Shown: piece after piece, positions 1-12,797 of the stretch | Layout of the letters: every line of letters begins with the position of its first letter | Position numbering within the stretch: position 1 is the first letter of the stretch | Assembly: GCF_016808095.1 (NCBI RefSeq) | Contig: NC_068972.1 | Location: forward strand, 744,001-808,000 | From: Vigna angularis | Lineage: Eukaryota; Streptophyta; Magnoliopsida; Fabales; Fabaceae | Reading direction: 5' to 3' | Length of the DNA: 64,000 bases | Position numbers and translations under genes: made by a program | The notes under the pieces: generated by a model | What the model was told of the DNA's origin: nothing | The model's input: the letters and a program-made list of their open reading frames with translations, nothing else | Databases searched by the model: none

Positions 1-1400
1 CTTTCACCTTCAAAGTTAAAATAAATGTCATGTGTAGAACAAGTTGAAAATGCATAAAAAAAGGATATTTCACACATTCAATAATCAAATCGAGGAAGCT
101 GGTTTTGTTTGAATTGGAAATTTCACGTGTTCTTTCTTTATTGCAAACCGTGACTGTGCTCATCTTGTTCAATGTGAACACAACATGAACCATTTCAATT
201 CAACCATGGCTACGGATTTCTTCTAGAAATAACCCTTTTTGGAAAAAGGAAGATACAACTGAATATTTTTTTAGTTTCAATTATTCCAATACCCATTCAT
301 ATCAATTCTAATATATAATCATAATGAGAACAAATAGCAAAAAATATAAAGTCAAAAAACATTTGTTTCAACTATATTAGTTCACTTACATTCAATTTTC
401 AACGTACTGTTATACCTTGTGTTTTGTGTCCACCAGTGTTGCTTTAAAAACGGTTTATAGTGTCTTAAATTTATTTAATAAAAAGATAACCATAATTTAA
501 CGATGCAAAGAGCAATTCAATTATTTAGAGTAAATTAACCCTACGTTTAAAGGGTATGATAATTTCAAATAATTAAGGACGAATGTTATGATTGAATTTT
601 ATATTTGTTTGTGTTTTCATATTTCAAATAAATGAAACACAAGTTTAAAGAATATGATAATGTATCGGACGAAAGTTATCGTTGAAGAGTTTGGTTGTTA
701 TTTGGATAATCAAGAATATTTAATTATAACTATAAAATGGAAATTTATAGTTTTGATTGCTTTATATAAAAAATATTGTAAATATTACATAATATTATAT
801 TTTTAATATTCAGAGATAAAAAGTTTGTTTGTTAACAAAGAAGTTTTTCTAAGGAATATTTAGTTAAAATATATGTTTTAGGTAATTCGAAAAGTGTTTT
901 CCTTTTTATGTCAAACAAACTCGTAAACAAATGTAACCAATAATGTTTGTGTTAATGTCAACAAATTAAATATGATTAAGGAATTAATTAATATAATCTA
1001 CAAAGGAGTCAAAAGAAACTCCTCCGTCCAAAAAAAAAGTCCAACAAAATTAATGCCAAGTTGCTTAATGAAAACACCAAAACGTGGAAATAAAAAAGCA
1101 CGTCTATTACAGTATTAATTTAGAAAAATAATCTAAAATATTTATATGCATCTCTCTTTACCTGTTTGATCCATTCAACCACAATTTTTTATAGAAAAAA
1201 ATCTGTATGAGTGATGAAAAAAAACTGAAAAACTAAGGCAATTCTGATGGAGAAGATATTGGAATATAATAAATTAATAATTATGATAATTAGTTAGATA
1301 TTAATTATTAATTAAGTAGTATAACTAATAATAAAATGTGTGTGGAGCAAGGCTAAGGAGGGAGAAAGTTTGTTTGGTTTATGATTTGATGTTGTCTGGT
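1..1400. other. Intergenic AT-rich region upstream of the esterase gene
   Basis: No gene or clear repeat was recognised. The stretch is AT-rich with short A and T runs. Its right end is the likely promoter of the hydrolase gene that starts near 1565. Confidence 0.6.
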
Positions 1401-1415
1401 TTTGGCTTGCTGCCT

Positions 1416-1422
1416 CTATAAG
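1416..1422 (+). promoter_or_regulatory. Probable TATA box of the esterase gene
   Basis: CTATAAG lies about 150 bases before the proposed start codon and is followed by a CT-rich leader (about 1430-1560), as is common in plant 5' UTRs. No transcript evidence is available, so this is a positional inference. Confidence 0.4.
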
Positions 1423-1564
1423 TGGAGAAACTCATGTCATTCTTTTTCCCACTCTCACGTGTTTCTTTTCCTGAATTTCATGCACTCTAATCTTAAAATC
1501 TCTCTCTCTATCTCTCACTTCACTCATCTTTTCGACTCTCTCACCCCAAACAAAACCTTTCTTC

Positions 1565-4500
1565 ATGGTTTCTCTCTTTCTCTCCATCTCTCTATCTATA
1601 AATATCATATTTTTCTTCATAACCGATTTTCTTTTGCTGTTCTTTTTTCTTCTTTCTGCAGGCCACTGAAACCTACGCGATCAAATACGAGGAGGTAACG
1701 ATCAACATCGAGACACACATATGTGTGTGTGTCTGTCTTATTATCTTGTCTTATCTTGATCTTGCTCAGATTTTTCAAAACAAAAATTCAAGGAAATCTT
1801 AACGTGGATATTTGATTTTTCTATATTTTTAAGGAACATATACTGAATTCACGAGGGTTGAAGCTCTTTACATGCCGATGGCTTCCGGCTAATAGGAGTC
1901 CGAAAGCTTTGATCTTCATGTGCCATGGCTACGCCATGGAATGCAGCATCACCATGAACAGTATAATCACGCGATTACCCTCTGAACGTTATTCGTTCGT
2001 TTTCACTTTTCCAATTTACAATGGAAGTTGATTCGGTTCGTATTAATTTTCTGCACTTTTTCTGATTGCAGGCACGGGAATAAGGCTTTCACAAGCGGGT
2101 TTTGCGATGTTTGGGATTGATTACGAAGGACATGGAAAATCAGAAGGGGTTCCTGGTCTTGTTATGGATTTTGACAGCGTCATCGACGATTGTTTCCAAC
2201 ATTTCTCCACAATTTCTGGTTTGCTTCTTCTCTATTTTAATGTCAAATTGTTGCCTGCCACTGAGGTTGTTTCCTTGAACGTGTTTTCCAACCCATGACG
2301 TGGCCGATTTGTCGCTTGGTGAATATGTTTGTGAATGAAGTTGTCTTTTTTTTTTATTGAAACTGCAGAAAAAGCAGAGTACCAGAACAAGATGAGGTTC
2401 TTGATGGGTGAATCCATGGGAGGAGCTGTGGCACTTCTTTTGCATAGGAAAGAACCACAATTCTGGGATGGGGCCATTTTGGTCGCACCCATGTGCAAGG
2501 TTTGATCCCTTTCTCCACTTTTTTTTTTTTTTGTCCTTATTCTGTAAGCACGTCTTCTGCCAAATCCACACGTGATTCGTTTCATAACTACACTGTTCTT
2601 TTTGCTGCTATATCTAATCATTCATTGAGTTTAATCAAACATAATAGTGCAAAATTTTATCTAATCAAATAATCATTCATTGGCTTCGTTGACACGTCTG
2701 ATCATTGGTGTGTTCTGTGATTTTCAGTACCCAGAAAATTTGGACCCAATGAAATTCAATGTCGATTTGCATACACTTTTCTTTTCTTCTCATTTACCTA
2801 TTCTCATGGTTTCTTTCTGGGAATCTATTCACTGCTATCTTTTTCTTTATCTTTCCCTCAGAATATTACAGGCATAATAGAAAATTGCTTTTACCAGATA
2901 ATAACTTAAGAGAGACGCAAAATTATCGACATAAAAAATACAGAGATGGTTTGTGAGACAATCACGTAAGAGATAGAAAGAGATAGAAAAAGATTGAAAA
3001 AGATAGTAAATTAATTTGAATGTCACTCTATCTACATAAGGCGCCAGAATCTTTCCTTTTTGTTAATTCAATGCATCAATACTTTTACTATCAATCGTTC
3101 TTGTTCTATATGATTTATAGCAACCGGAAAAATCTATCGCAAGAAAAATAGATATATGGTTTTGTTTTTATCTAAAATTATTTATTTATTATGTTATTAG
3201 AATGCATATTAGATAAAAGATATATTCTTATATATTAGATTTGAGTTTATTCGTAACTTAAAAATTAAATGAGTGGATCCGTTTGACCGATACTAATATT
3301 TGACATCGAAGGTCTTTGACTTTTTAGAAGCGTTGAATAGCTCCTTGGTAACGCATCGTTCAAGATATTTTTAAGCTAAACCGTTTTATATTCTTGTGAT
3401 GATGCGTCAGAAGCAGAGAATACGCAGCCTACGTTTTTAAAAATACACCCACGTTTTGAAAATTTCAAACCCAATCAAGAAGAACCACAACATAATTATA
3501 ATGAAAAAAAGTTAATAAATTTAATATATACGAATATTATTCGATTGAATGATAGTAGAATATAAAAGAATATAGACTTATATTGTATATATTATTTATT
3601 TGGTTGAGAATCCAAATGCGAATATAAGTCCCAAATCCCAAATGAGAAAATAGAACATTATATAAAGATGAAATATTTATTAATCCATAGTTTTAAGGTT
3701 TTAGGTAAAGAGTGATGTCAACTCTTAACAGTTGTATCGGGATGGAGAGTGTATACGTGGAAGGGACTCACCCTTGAGGGGAGATTGTGTGAATCAGGTC
3801 CCACATTAGATAGAATAAAACACTATATAAAAATAAAATATCCATTAAGACATAGTCTTAAGATTTTGGATAAAAAGCAATAAATCCCTTATACGGTTAA
3901 ACTCTTATAGAAAAGTAGTATATATTTTGTTGATGCATTAAGGTGAATATTTGTTAATAAATTGCAGATTGCAGAAGAAATGAAACCAAACACAATGGTG
4001 ATTAAGGTATTGAATGCATTAAGCAAAGTTGCTCCGTCGTGGAGAATAGTCCCAGGCCCAGACATAATTGATATTGCCTTCAAGGTGCCTGAAGTCAGAG
4101 AAGAGGTATTTCATAAGATATATTATTATTTTTCTTGCAGAAGCTGACTATTTTCTTTGATAAAATTTTGATGCATTATTGTTGTATTGCAGATCAGAAA
4201 GAACGAATATTGCTATAAAGGAAAGCCTCGATTGAGAACAGCGTCGGAACTTCTAAGGATCAGTAGAGAAATTGAGGGAAGACTGCATGAGGTAAATTTG
4301 GTGAAGTAAATAAGAAAGACGTATTGAATTGAATTGAATTGAATTAATGGAATATGTGGAATTTTTTTGTTAGGTTTCACTTCCTTTTCTGGTTTTACAC
4401 GGTGAAGAGGATCAAGTGACGGATAAAGCAATTAGCAAACAGCTACATGAAGTGGCTGAAAGCTCTGACAAGACACTGAAGTTGTACCCAGGAATGTGGC

Positions 4501-4664
4501 ATGGTCTGCTGTATGGAGAGCCACCGGAAAACTTGAATATTGTATTCTCGGATATTATTGGGTGGATCGAGAAGAGATCTCAGTTTGGAAATACAAGATT
4601 GGAGAGAGAGTTGAAAGGAGAAAATGAACATGAACATGAACATTTGGTCAGGTCTGATCTCTAG
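1565..4664 (+). CDS. Caffeoylshikimate esterase / monoacylglycerol lipase-like alpha/beta hydrolase
   Basis: Exons: 1565-1567, 1662-1694, 1834-1960, 2072-2218, 2369-2499, 3968-4105, 4193-4291, 4374-4664. They join in phase to 322 aa, the usual family length. The protein is a serine hydrolase: the nucleophile elbow GESMGG places Ser119, the Asp is in GEEDQVTD (Asp239), and the His is in GMWHG (His269). These triad positions nearly match those of monoacylglycerol lipase. An HGY oxyanion-loop motif lies near residue 45. Plant relatives hydrolyse caffeoyl shikimate in lignin synthesis or monoacylglycerols; sequence alone does not separate the two. The start is unusual: the frame of exon 2 meets a stop at 1620-1622 with no ATG after it, so the only good start is an ATG at 1565 followed at once by a GT donor. 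Intron 5 (2500-3967) is long and AT-rich. The C-terminus holds a short Glu/His repeat. Confidence 0.86.
3659..3876. repeat. Degenerate repeat within intron 5 of the esterase gene
   Basis: Two related blocks (about 3659-3717 and 3808-3876) share the pattern TATAAA..AAATAT..TTA..CATAG followed by TTTAAG-type words. A similar block occurs at about 51170-51230. The left block is followed by a GTCCCACATTAGAT word typical of legume LTR ends. This is probably a TE relic; I cannot assign a family. Confidence 0.35.
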
Positions 4665-6701
4665 AGAATTCCCCAACTCTCATTTCCAAAACAAACCTAG
4701 AGAATAAGGTTATAGCGCACAACATAACATGAACCTGAACACCAGAATTGTTAGAGCAAAGGGTCGTGTATATGGGCCGGTGTACAGTTTCAAATCAGTT
4801 TATAAAGGAACAAATGTCTCAATTTCCTATTTCAAGATTATCACATACCTATTGTCCTTGTCTAACCAAGTTTTACTCATTTATATACATGAATTCATTA
4901 CCTTAACGTCACCACTCTATATAATAATTATTTCAAATAATCTATGGTTTGTATGTTAGGTACTCATTGCATCAGCATATGCATTTTTATTCATAAATTT
5001 ATAAAATCACTGTTATATTTCACTTACGAATTTGACAAATTATTGCAAAACTTAATACACGAAATATTTCACATGTTTAACCATATTATTATGTTTATAA
5101 CACATCAACATTTATTGAATATTTTTGTAAACAACAATTAGATTTAAACTGAAAATCAATACTATACAAAGTACTATTTGATTGAATTACAATATAATTG
5201 ATGTTTTCTTTAAAATAAAAAGTCGGTGGTGGAATCGATTAATTTCTCCACAAATTAATCTATTCCATTTCGGAAACACCTTTATCAGAGTATAAGATCG
5301 CAAAAACTTTCGTAACCCTAATCAGCAAAAAACCATTACGAGATATGCATCTTTCAGTTACGGTGCTGGCAAGATCTGAAGAGGAAGGTCTGCTCCGTAT
5401 TTCATTTTTTACAATAACCAACACCCAATAAGAACGTTGAAAAAGCAGGCACCAGAAATTCAACAAAACCCCAAATGAGGGCACCCCAGTTTCTCAACAA
5501 TTAAATAAATAAATAAAAAATCTCTAACCATTACTTTCGTGCATAATGTTTGATGATGAATTTTGATAGGTACATTAAATGCAAGTGTTTAATTTTGGAA
5601 AACTAGAACTAACTTTTCGTTGAAATGGTAAAGCAGTGATAATCTACACTAAATTTCAAATCCAGTTAAATCAAACATCTCAGTTGAGTAAAAGAGAGGG
5701 GTTGCTGAGTGAGTTGTAGATATGAAGCGATGTGGCACGTTATCACATCCACAAAGCGTGATAACAGTTAACTAGGACTAATTACAACATAAATTGCCAA
5801 CTGAGGCTTCTGGGTTTGACTCCAATACAGAGTAGAGTTATCGCCAGGTCCCTTCATCCCCCTCCAATTAAATAGGACAAGAAATCACCGTTCCCCTATT
5901 AATGAGATACACGAGCTTACTTCACTTTGTTAGTATTTGACCTAGCTGCAGCGGGCAAATGACCTACTAGAAAAACACATTTCCACCATGACCTGCTTGC
6001 AACACCAAAACACAGTACAAGACATTCATCAAATCAAAACTCTCAGTGACTAAGCAACTGCAAAATTATTCATGATTAATTATCATTGTCATCATCTTAG
6101 GCAAGACCCACATGGCAACAGATGGAAGTAGTTTAATTGGAACACAGGTCATCTGTTTAAACAACGCCTATAACATGGGTTCTAACCTAAGGAACAAAAT
6201 ATGTTGCGTCTTCTATTTCCCTCTTGTCCATGATTATCAACTAATTAATTAACCACTACCAAATGTGTGGGATGGGGGGAGTCTACTTCTCCTTAGCTAC
6301 CACATAATTGAAGATCCAAATCTCTAAAGCGAAGAATTTTCCTTTAATTTTTTATTCAGCAGAAAATAAAGAAAACAATCCTCGGCCAAGACTACCTTTA
6401 AAAGGAGATAGTCCAGATGAGGGGTTGGAGGGTATCCCATTAAAGAAATTAGCTTGTAAACATGTCTAACAGTAATACCTCATTCTCTATTAAGGATATC
6501 TAAACTCTTTAAGTATAACTTCTGCATGAGAATAGAAAGGGGGACAAATCCTCATGTTGATAGTGGTCACAATGTTGGAATTATCCACCTCAAATAAAAT
6601 TACATCTCATGTATTGGTTATAAATCTATTATAACAACGGTAGAACAGTCAGGACCAAAATAGATAAAATTAGGGAATCATACCTTTCATGCAACCATTT
6701 C
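4665..6701. other. Intergenic region between the esterase and SF3B3 genes
   Basis: Holds the two converging 3' ends. I saw no further gene. A short open frame on the minus strand near 5260-5484 matches no family I recognise and has no splice or start context. The right part, about 6300-6701, is probably the SF3B3 3' UTR. Confidence 0.55.
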
Positions 6702-9700
6702 TTAAATAATCTTATTTCTCACTTCCTCGAGTTTCTTCAGTATCTCTCCAGGGGTTCTGTCCAATTCATCAGCAATTTTTCTCTGCAAATCCATTGGCAA
6801 TGTTGGGAATTGCTCGCATAGATCCCCATCAATAACATCCTACACAATAAAGCAGGACTATCAGAAATTTGAAAAAAAATTAATGCTACGTCCAAAAAAG
6901 CACAAAAAACAAAAAGAACATTTTGGTGTGCACATGTTTAATAGTGACAGGATGAATGGCTCTTTGTCAAGCAGGAACAGCAATGAAAATATAGAAAGGG
7001 GCGATGCTTAGTCCAACAGATTGCAGATAGCACTTTTCCACAATTTCATAGAAGCAATAAACAGCATATCAGGCATACCTTAACGGGAAAATATGAAGAT
7101 CTATATGCCATGTGGTCTCTTCCGCACAAAGGTGGGTGATCCTGTCTCATATGCATCTCCAAATGAGAAAAGAAGTCAACATCATCTCGTGAAGTAAAGG
7201 CATGTAGAGCACCAACACTTCCCATAACTGTTCCAAATACAATGCACTCTCCACCACCTGGTATGAGAGAAGCCTTTTGCAAGCATGTGACCACATCACC
7301 AACATGAAACTGTACAATTTCTTCCACCTTATTGGGAGCTCCATTCAGCTTTCCTTGCTCCCACTTGATCCTACCACCAGTAGGATCTTCTTCTATCTCA
7401 TCTGAAACATCCTGTGGCAGCCGCACAAAATAGATATTTCCAAACTTGTCTGCGCCTGCCATGGTGTCAAAATCTATGTGGTACGATGCAGTAAGCCACC
7501 TTGGAACACAATCATCGGAAAATATATAAAGTTGGTTTTCGTCCCGCCTATACTTGCAGTAATGGAAAGACTGGAGAGAAGAAAGAAAAAAACACAATTA
7601 ACTGAAGATTTTATTCAGTGAACTGAAACATGTAGTGCAGCAGCACACTGGATCCAAGAATAAGCACTCTATCTATTTGCAAAATTAAGATAGAATAAAT
7701 TCACAACAGAAAAGCCTTAGTCAAGTCTTTCCAAAATAGTATAATACCCACGGAAGTTTTGTATAAAAACCAAATCAGTTATATCAAATTATATCAATCA
7801 AATGCTACCAGAAAGCTCAAGTCACCAAATGTGGATATTCAACAGCTATGGATTTACCACAATTCTAAAACTGTGGTGAATGCATCCACCGTAATTAATG
7901 CATAAATTAAGATACCAATTAGCAGTGATAGAAACCCTTCTATGGTTCCACATGAGAAACCAGTACGAACGTAAACTACATATGGATATAACATAGAACA
8001 TACCTCTTGAACATCACCAACATAAATTCGATCACGATATGCCTGAATAGAGACAATCGTGTTGGGGAATAGCTTATTCTCACATTTTCTTAACAGACGT
8101 CTTTTTCCCAAATCATATAACCTGAGCACAGGTCCTATCCCTGCAAGTAATCTTCCTTGAAACTGACATAGAGCAAGAGGAACACCTTCTACCTGTGTTT
8201 TGTGAAGAAGTTCAAGAGATCTTCCATCCTCTACAAACCTATAAATATGAATAAATCCTGCAGTTACAGTCCTTTTGGGCAAAAATTGAAGTCCCTTTGC
8301 CGTCCCAACAGCTAAAAGGGTTCCATATTCCTTATCATGGAAATTTACTGTGCATATGCTGAAAGCAGCCTCATTCTCCTGAAGCTCCAAAAGACATGTT
8401 GTATTTCCTGTCCTGGGATCAAGAACTCTGATGCATGAAACCCATTTCTCTGATTCAGTTTTTGGATAGCCATAGTGTTCGTCAGAGAGGGGATCATCTT
8501 TATCTTCATCATCACCACCATTCTCCATTTGGTCTGCACTTCCAGTACCATTCTCCCCGGCTTGAGCAGCCTCAAAACACTGTTTCCTAGCAGCTTCACG
8601 CTCTTCTGCAGTTAATGCTCCCTGATCACTCTCAATCATCACAAGGAGTTTTCGTTTGGGTTGCAGCACAAATTTCCTTGGTGTGTACCTTAATGGAATT
8701 ACAGTTTCATTAAATGTTTCTCCTAACCTTTCTATGGTAAAAATTCTCAAGGCCTCGCCAGCAACAGCAACTACACCTTCTACACACTGGTCAGATGAAA
8801 ATGAAGCAGCATATTCAAGGGTTTCATATGAAAGGGGTGTTAAAAGGAAATGTCCTTGGTGAATATAACCAAGCCAGGGTCGACTAGACAAACAAAGCAT
8901 AGCCCGCTTGCCCCTCACAATGATGAGAAACAGCTTTGGGGCTCTCAATCCTAAGAACCTGGAACGCGAATCAGAAAGCTGACCTGTAACCATATCCACC
9001 ACAGTTCTAAACAACACACCATTCTGTAACCCAGCATTCAAGAATAGGCTAGCAGGATGATCTGCACCATCCTCACCACCAACAGAAGCTTGAACTTCAA
9101 GAAAAAGTAGAGATTCTGGAGCTGAAGAAACACTCTGAACGCTTAGTGCCTGCATACAATCATCAGGATCCAGTGATAAGATGCGGATGGTCTTGTCATA
9201 TGAGCCAACTGCAAGAAATCGAGATCTTTGTCTGCCTTCGGGAACTGGAGCAATGTCTAAACAAGCAACATCTCCAGACATTTCATGCTTCTCCACCTCC
9301 ATCAACTGACCAGTTACATCTACTTCAAAATATATAAGCTCCCCTCCACTGAGTGCAATAACAACCTGAAGCCTGTTTGATCCAACTTTCGAAATTGTCC
9401 TCTTTCCAGGTGTTCTCCATTCATTAATACGGCCATCCTCCCTGATATGCCTAATACCATTTGGGTGAACCTGCATGAGAGAATCATCTCCTATCAAAGA
9501 AACAGCAAGGGAGGGAGTCGTGTCAAGAAACCCACTGTCACTAACTTCTTCAACAGTCTCACCAATGGAAAGCACAAGAGTTGCGTTTGTGAATGACACA
9601 ACAATGTAAGCATCAAACTCGTCAATAACATTCTTCTTCACCGTCCAAACAGCACTTGGTATACCAGGAAGCTTGGACACAGCCATCTCACTAACCGCTA

Positions 9701-11018
9701 AACCAGTTCTCAAAATCCTCAAAGACGACCTAGGACCACGTCCACAGAGAGTAAAAATCTGAGGAGTTTCCTCTTCAAAGAGATTACTGACCTTCATATC
9801 CATTATTGGCATTAAACTCTCAACCTGGTCAATCCTGACAAGGTTTTTCAGCCTCCTGGGCCGGAAAAACACAGGCTGAAAACCTTCCTCGGTTTCCATT
9901 AGCGTGGCAGATGATGCCTCCACATCATCCTCATCCCCTATAGACTTAAATTGATACAAAGCATGGTTCCCAAACTCTGAGGCAGCAAATAAGAACCCTG
10001 ACTTCAGCACACACATCGAAGCAGTAACAGGAATAGTATCAAAATATTTAATCTTCAATTCAGATACACGGTCGTTGTTGTGTTCCAATGTGACCTTAAA
10101 AATATCCCCATACTCCGTCTGCAGGAGGAAGAAGAACATGCTCTTCAGTTTATGCATGGCAGCCGAGACAATAAGCACGCCACGCTCAGCCGGCAAGTCG
10201 TTTCGCCGCGGAATCACAGCCCTAACATCAGGATGACCCTGATTCTTATAAATGACAAAATTTTCAGCACAAACAAGCACCCCGCTAGGACCATCACCAC
10301 CCCCAGGAACAGTAACAAGCAAATTGGCCCCATTATCAACCTGCTCGGACCACTTCCGCGAAACATGGTTGAGCCCAAGATCAAGCTCATAAAAGGTCAA
10401 ATGCTTCTGAGCCTCTTCAGCAGCCTGACCAGTGGAATCCTGGTCGGCCTCAGAGTAGTCCAATTCAATAGCAGCAAAAATAGGGTTCTCAAAGCCACAG
10501 TCAACACCGCAAATTGAATAAACTAAAGTGTGCGATTTATGAGCTTCTAAAGGGGAAGAAATGGTTAACCTAGCAGCAGTGTCCCTATTCAAAACATAAA
10601 CGAGTTTCTGCTTCTCGCAGGCGCCAATCATAACGGCCCTACCCTTTGGATCGATGGCGAGGTACTGACCTGGGACAATTCGGCGGCAACCAGATTTTCC
10701 GAAGGTTTCTTGGTGAACTTTGTCGAATACGTTTTTCTCTTTGTTATATTCGAGGATTACGATGCGGCCGGAGTCGGAGCCAACGACGATGTAGTCCTTC
10801 TGAGCGCCCATGAGGCGGAACTGAGCGAGAGAGCGAATGGCGCCGAAGATTTCGACGGAGAGGATGGTTTGGATCCGGCCATTGTCGTCGGGACGGAGGA
10901 GATCAAGGACCTTGCCTCGGGCGACGACGATTTCCTGGCTCTTGCCGCCGGAGAAGTTGCCGTTGATGGCACAGATGATGCCGGTGGGACGCTGGAGAGT
11001 GAGACTGTAGAGATACAT
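6702..11018 (-). CDS. SF3B3: Splicing factor 3B subunit 3 (SF3B3 / SAP130)
   Basis: Exons on the minus strand: 11018-8004, 7570-7079 and 6839-6702, all with GT-AG borders and phase-0 junctions. The product is 1214 aa, the family's usual size. SF3B3 is a core subunit of the SF3b complex of U2 snRNP, working in the nucleus in branch-point recognition. It is built of WD40-like beta propellers, with an MMS1/DDB1-type N-terminal half (roughly residues 75-590) and a CPSF_A domain near the C-terminus (roughly 860-1180). An acidic insert (GGDDEDKDDPLSDE) sits near residues 820-845. The first exon alone holds 1005 codons. The start is the first ATG of the long frame and gives the conserved MYLYSLTLQRPTGI opening. 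Telo-box motifs lie just upstream. No frameshift or lost region was seen. Confidence 0.95.
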
Positions 11019-11028
11019 GGTATAGAGT

Positions 11029-11053
11029 GGTTAGGGTTTAATTTAGGGTTTTG
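11029..11053 (-). promoter_or_regulatory. Telo-box pair upstream of SF3B3
   Basis: Two AAACCCTAA-type motifs (read on the minus strand) lie within 35 bases of the start codon, separated by a few AT bases. Telo-boxes are known in promoters and leaders of plant housekeeping and translation genes. Their role here is inferred. Confidence 0.5.
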
Positions 11054-11149
11054 GTTTCAATTGAACATTCACAGTAACAGAGTCGCTGGTGAAGAAGATG
11101 GAATACACTCGTTACGATATCATATCATATCAGTGTGAGTAAGCAGAGC

Positions 11150-12797
11150 GGGACTAAAAACCCTATTTGGGGTTTGGCTACGCTTTTCCCCCTTCACTTC
11201 CATTTTATACACTATTATTAAATATTAAATTAAATATATAATAAAATCAGTGTTCTTTTATTTTTCTTTTTAAACAAAGTATATATTTTCTTCAGCTCCC
11301 CTTGATAACAATTGTTAATTTTTTTAATCTTATCTACTCTGATGAAATACAAAATCCGTTTATCATCCTTAATGTTTTTAGTCATAGATCAAACAAACAT
11401 TTTGTAACTCTAAAATTAATCTCATCGAAGTAGCACTTCGAAAAAATTTCAGTATTATTTATACTTAATATATGATAAATATGTTAAGTGTGAGATTATC
11501 AGAATTCATATTGAGATTTCGAAAGTAATTTAATAATTAGTAAGACTGTATCAACATATTTATCGAATGCCGCATTTGAAAATACTACTACAAATTTATT
11601 TGATCTTTTAGTGTTTATAAGAAAAAAATTAATATAGATTTTATGATATTAATAATTTTTTTAAGTAATATTTAGACTAAGATGCATACTATGGTATTAT
11701 TGTATAATGTATCTTGTTGAATATTAAATTCTAGACTTGTGGATGATAATATATAATGATTTTTTGAAATTGGCATATTATAATATTTTTATTAAAATAT
11801 TAATTTAGTTTCTTGAGTTTTGTTAGTTCAATTTAATTTTTGTCTGTATATTTAATTTAATTTTTATATTCATTATTTTGTTCAATTTAATTCTATTTTT
11901 TTTTAAATTAAATAATTTTGTCTACTTTTAATTTAAAATCAAATCTAATTTTTATATAAATGTTATATTGATATTTTTAATTTAGAATTAGAGTTAGTTT
12001 AAAATTATAATGAATTAAATATATCTAGTTTAATGTTAAAATTGATTTAAAATTAGAATGAAAATTTAAAAAATAGAGACTTACACAATAAGTTTAAAAT
12101 TTTAAATTAAAAATTCATTAAATTATTTAATAATTTATATGACTTTTAAGTTACAGATAAATTAAATAGTTTAATAAAAATACCAAATATAACACTCTGC
12201 TCATGGTTTTACCGCATGCTAAAGGGGAGGGGATCATGCAACACTAAACACAGAAATTGCTATCATCCGTGGGACTGATAAGTGAAAAAATGCAGTTCAT
12301 ATGACTGCATCACCACGTTCTATCAAAGAAGAACACACTACAAAAAGTCGACACCATCATTTCTACCTCACTATTGTGGTGCTAGTTTACGTGTGATAGA
12401 TTGGTGTGTGAAATTCAGTATGGTGGTTAAAATGCTAGAGAAGATTCTATTCGGTTTTTACAAGATAATTATAGGGGAACCTTTTTAGTAGGTCTAACAT
12501 CTATTGCTTACATGAATATATTCATGTTCTCATTAATTTTTATCAAGGTTCTTTGATCTGTACAAGTTCAATGTTCTCGGATGATTCTTCTTAACAAAAT
12601 TTAAGCTCATGAAACAACCAAGGAAAAATAAGTTAAAACTAACGCAGTCACATTTGAAGAACCAAGAAAGACTGAATGTAAAAATGGAACATTCTTCACT
12701 ATATATATCTGGACGGTCTGCATGGTATATAGGCACACTCATAGCTTCAATGGGCAACGGAGAGATACTTCAAAGCAGTGTATTAAAATTCTTAGTA
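11150..12797. other. Intergenic AT-rich region
   Basis: Between the SF3B3 start and the 3' end of the CobW-type gene. Low-complexity AT sequence dominates 11200-12180. About 12280-12790 is more balanced and probably includes the 3' UTR of the next gene. No gene was recognised. Confidence 0.55.

Noticed and set aside
5260..5484. Small minus-strand gene between esterase and SF3B3
   Set aside because: No homology, splice context or promoter seen.
10080..11138. Plus-strand open frames opposite SF3B3
   Set aside because: Antisense shadows of a long conserved coding exon.
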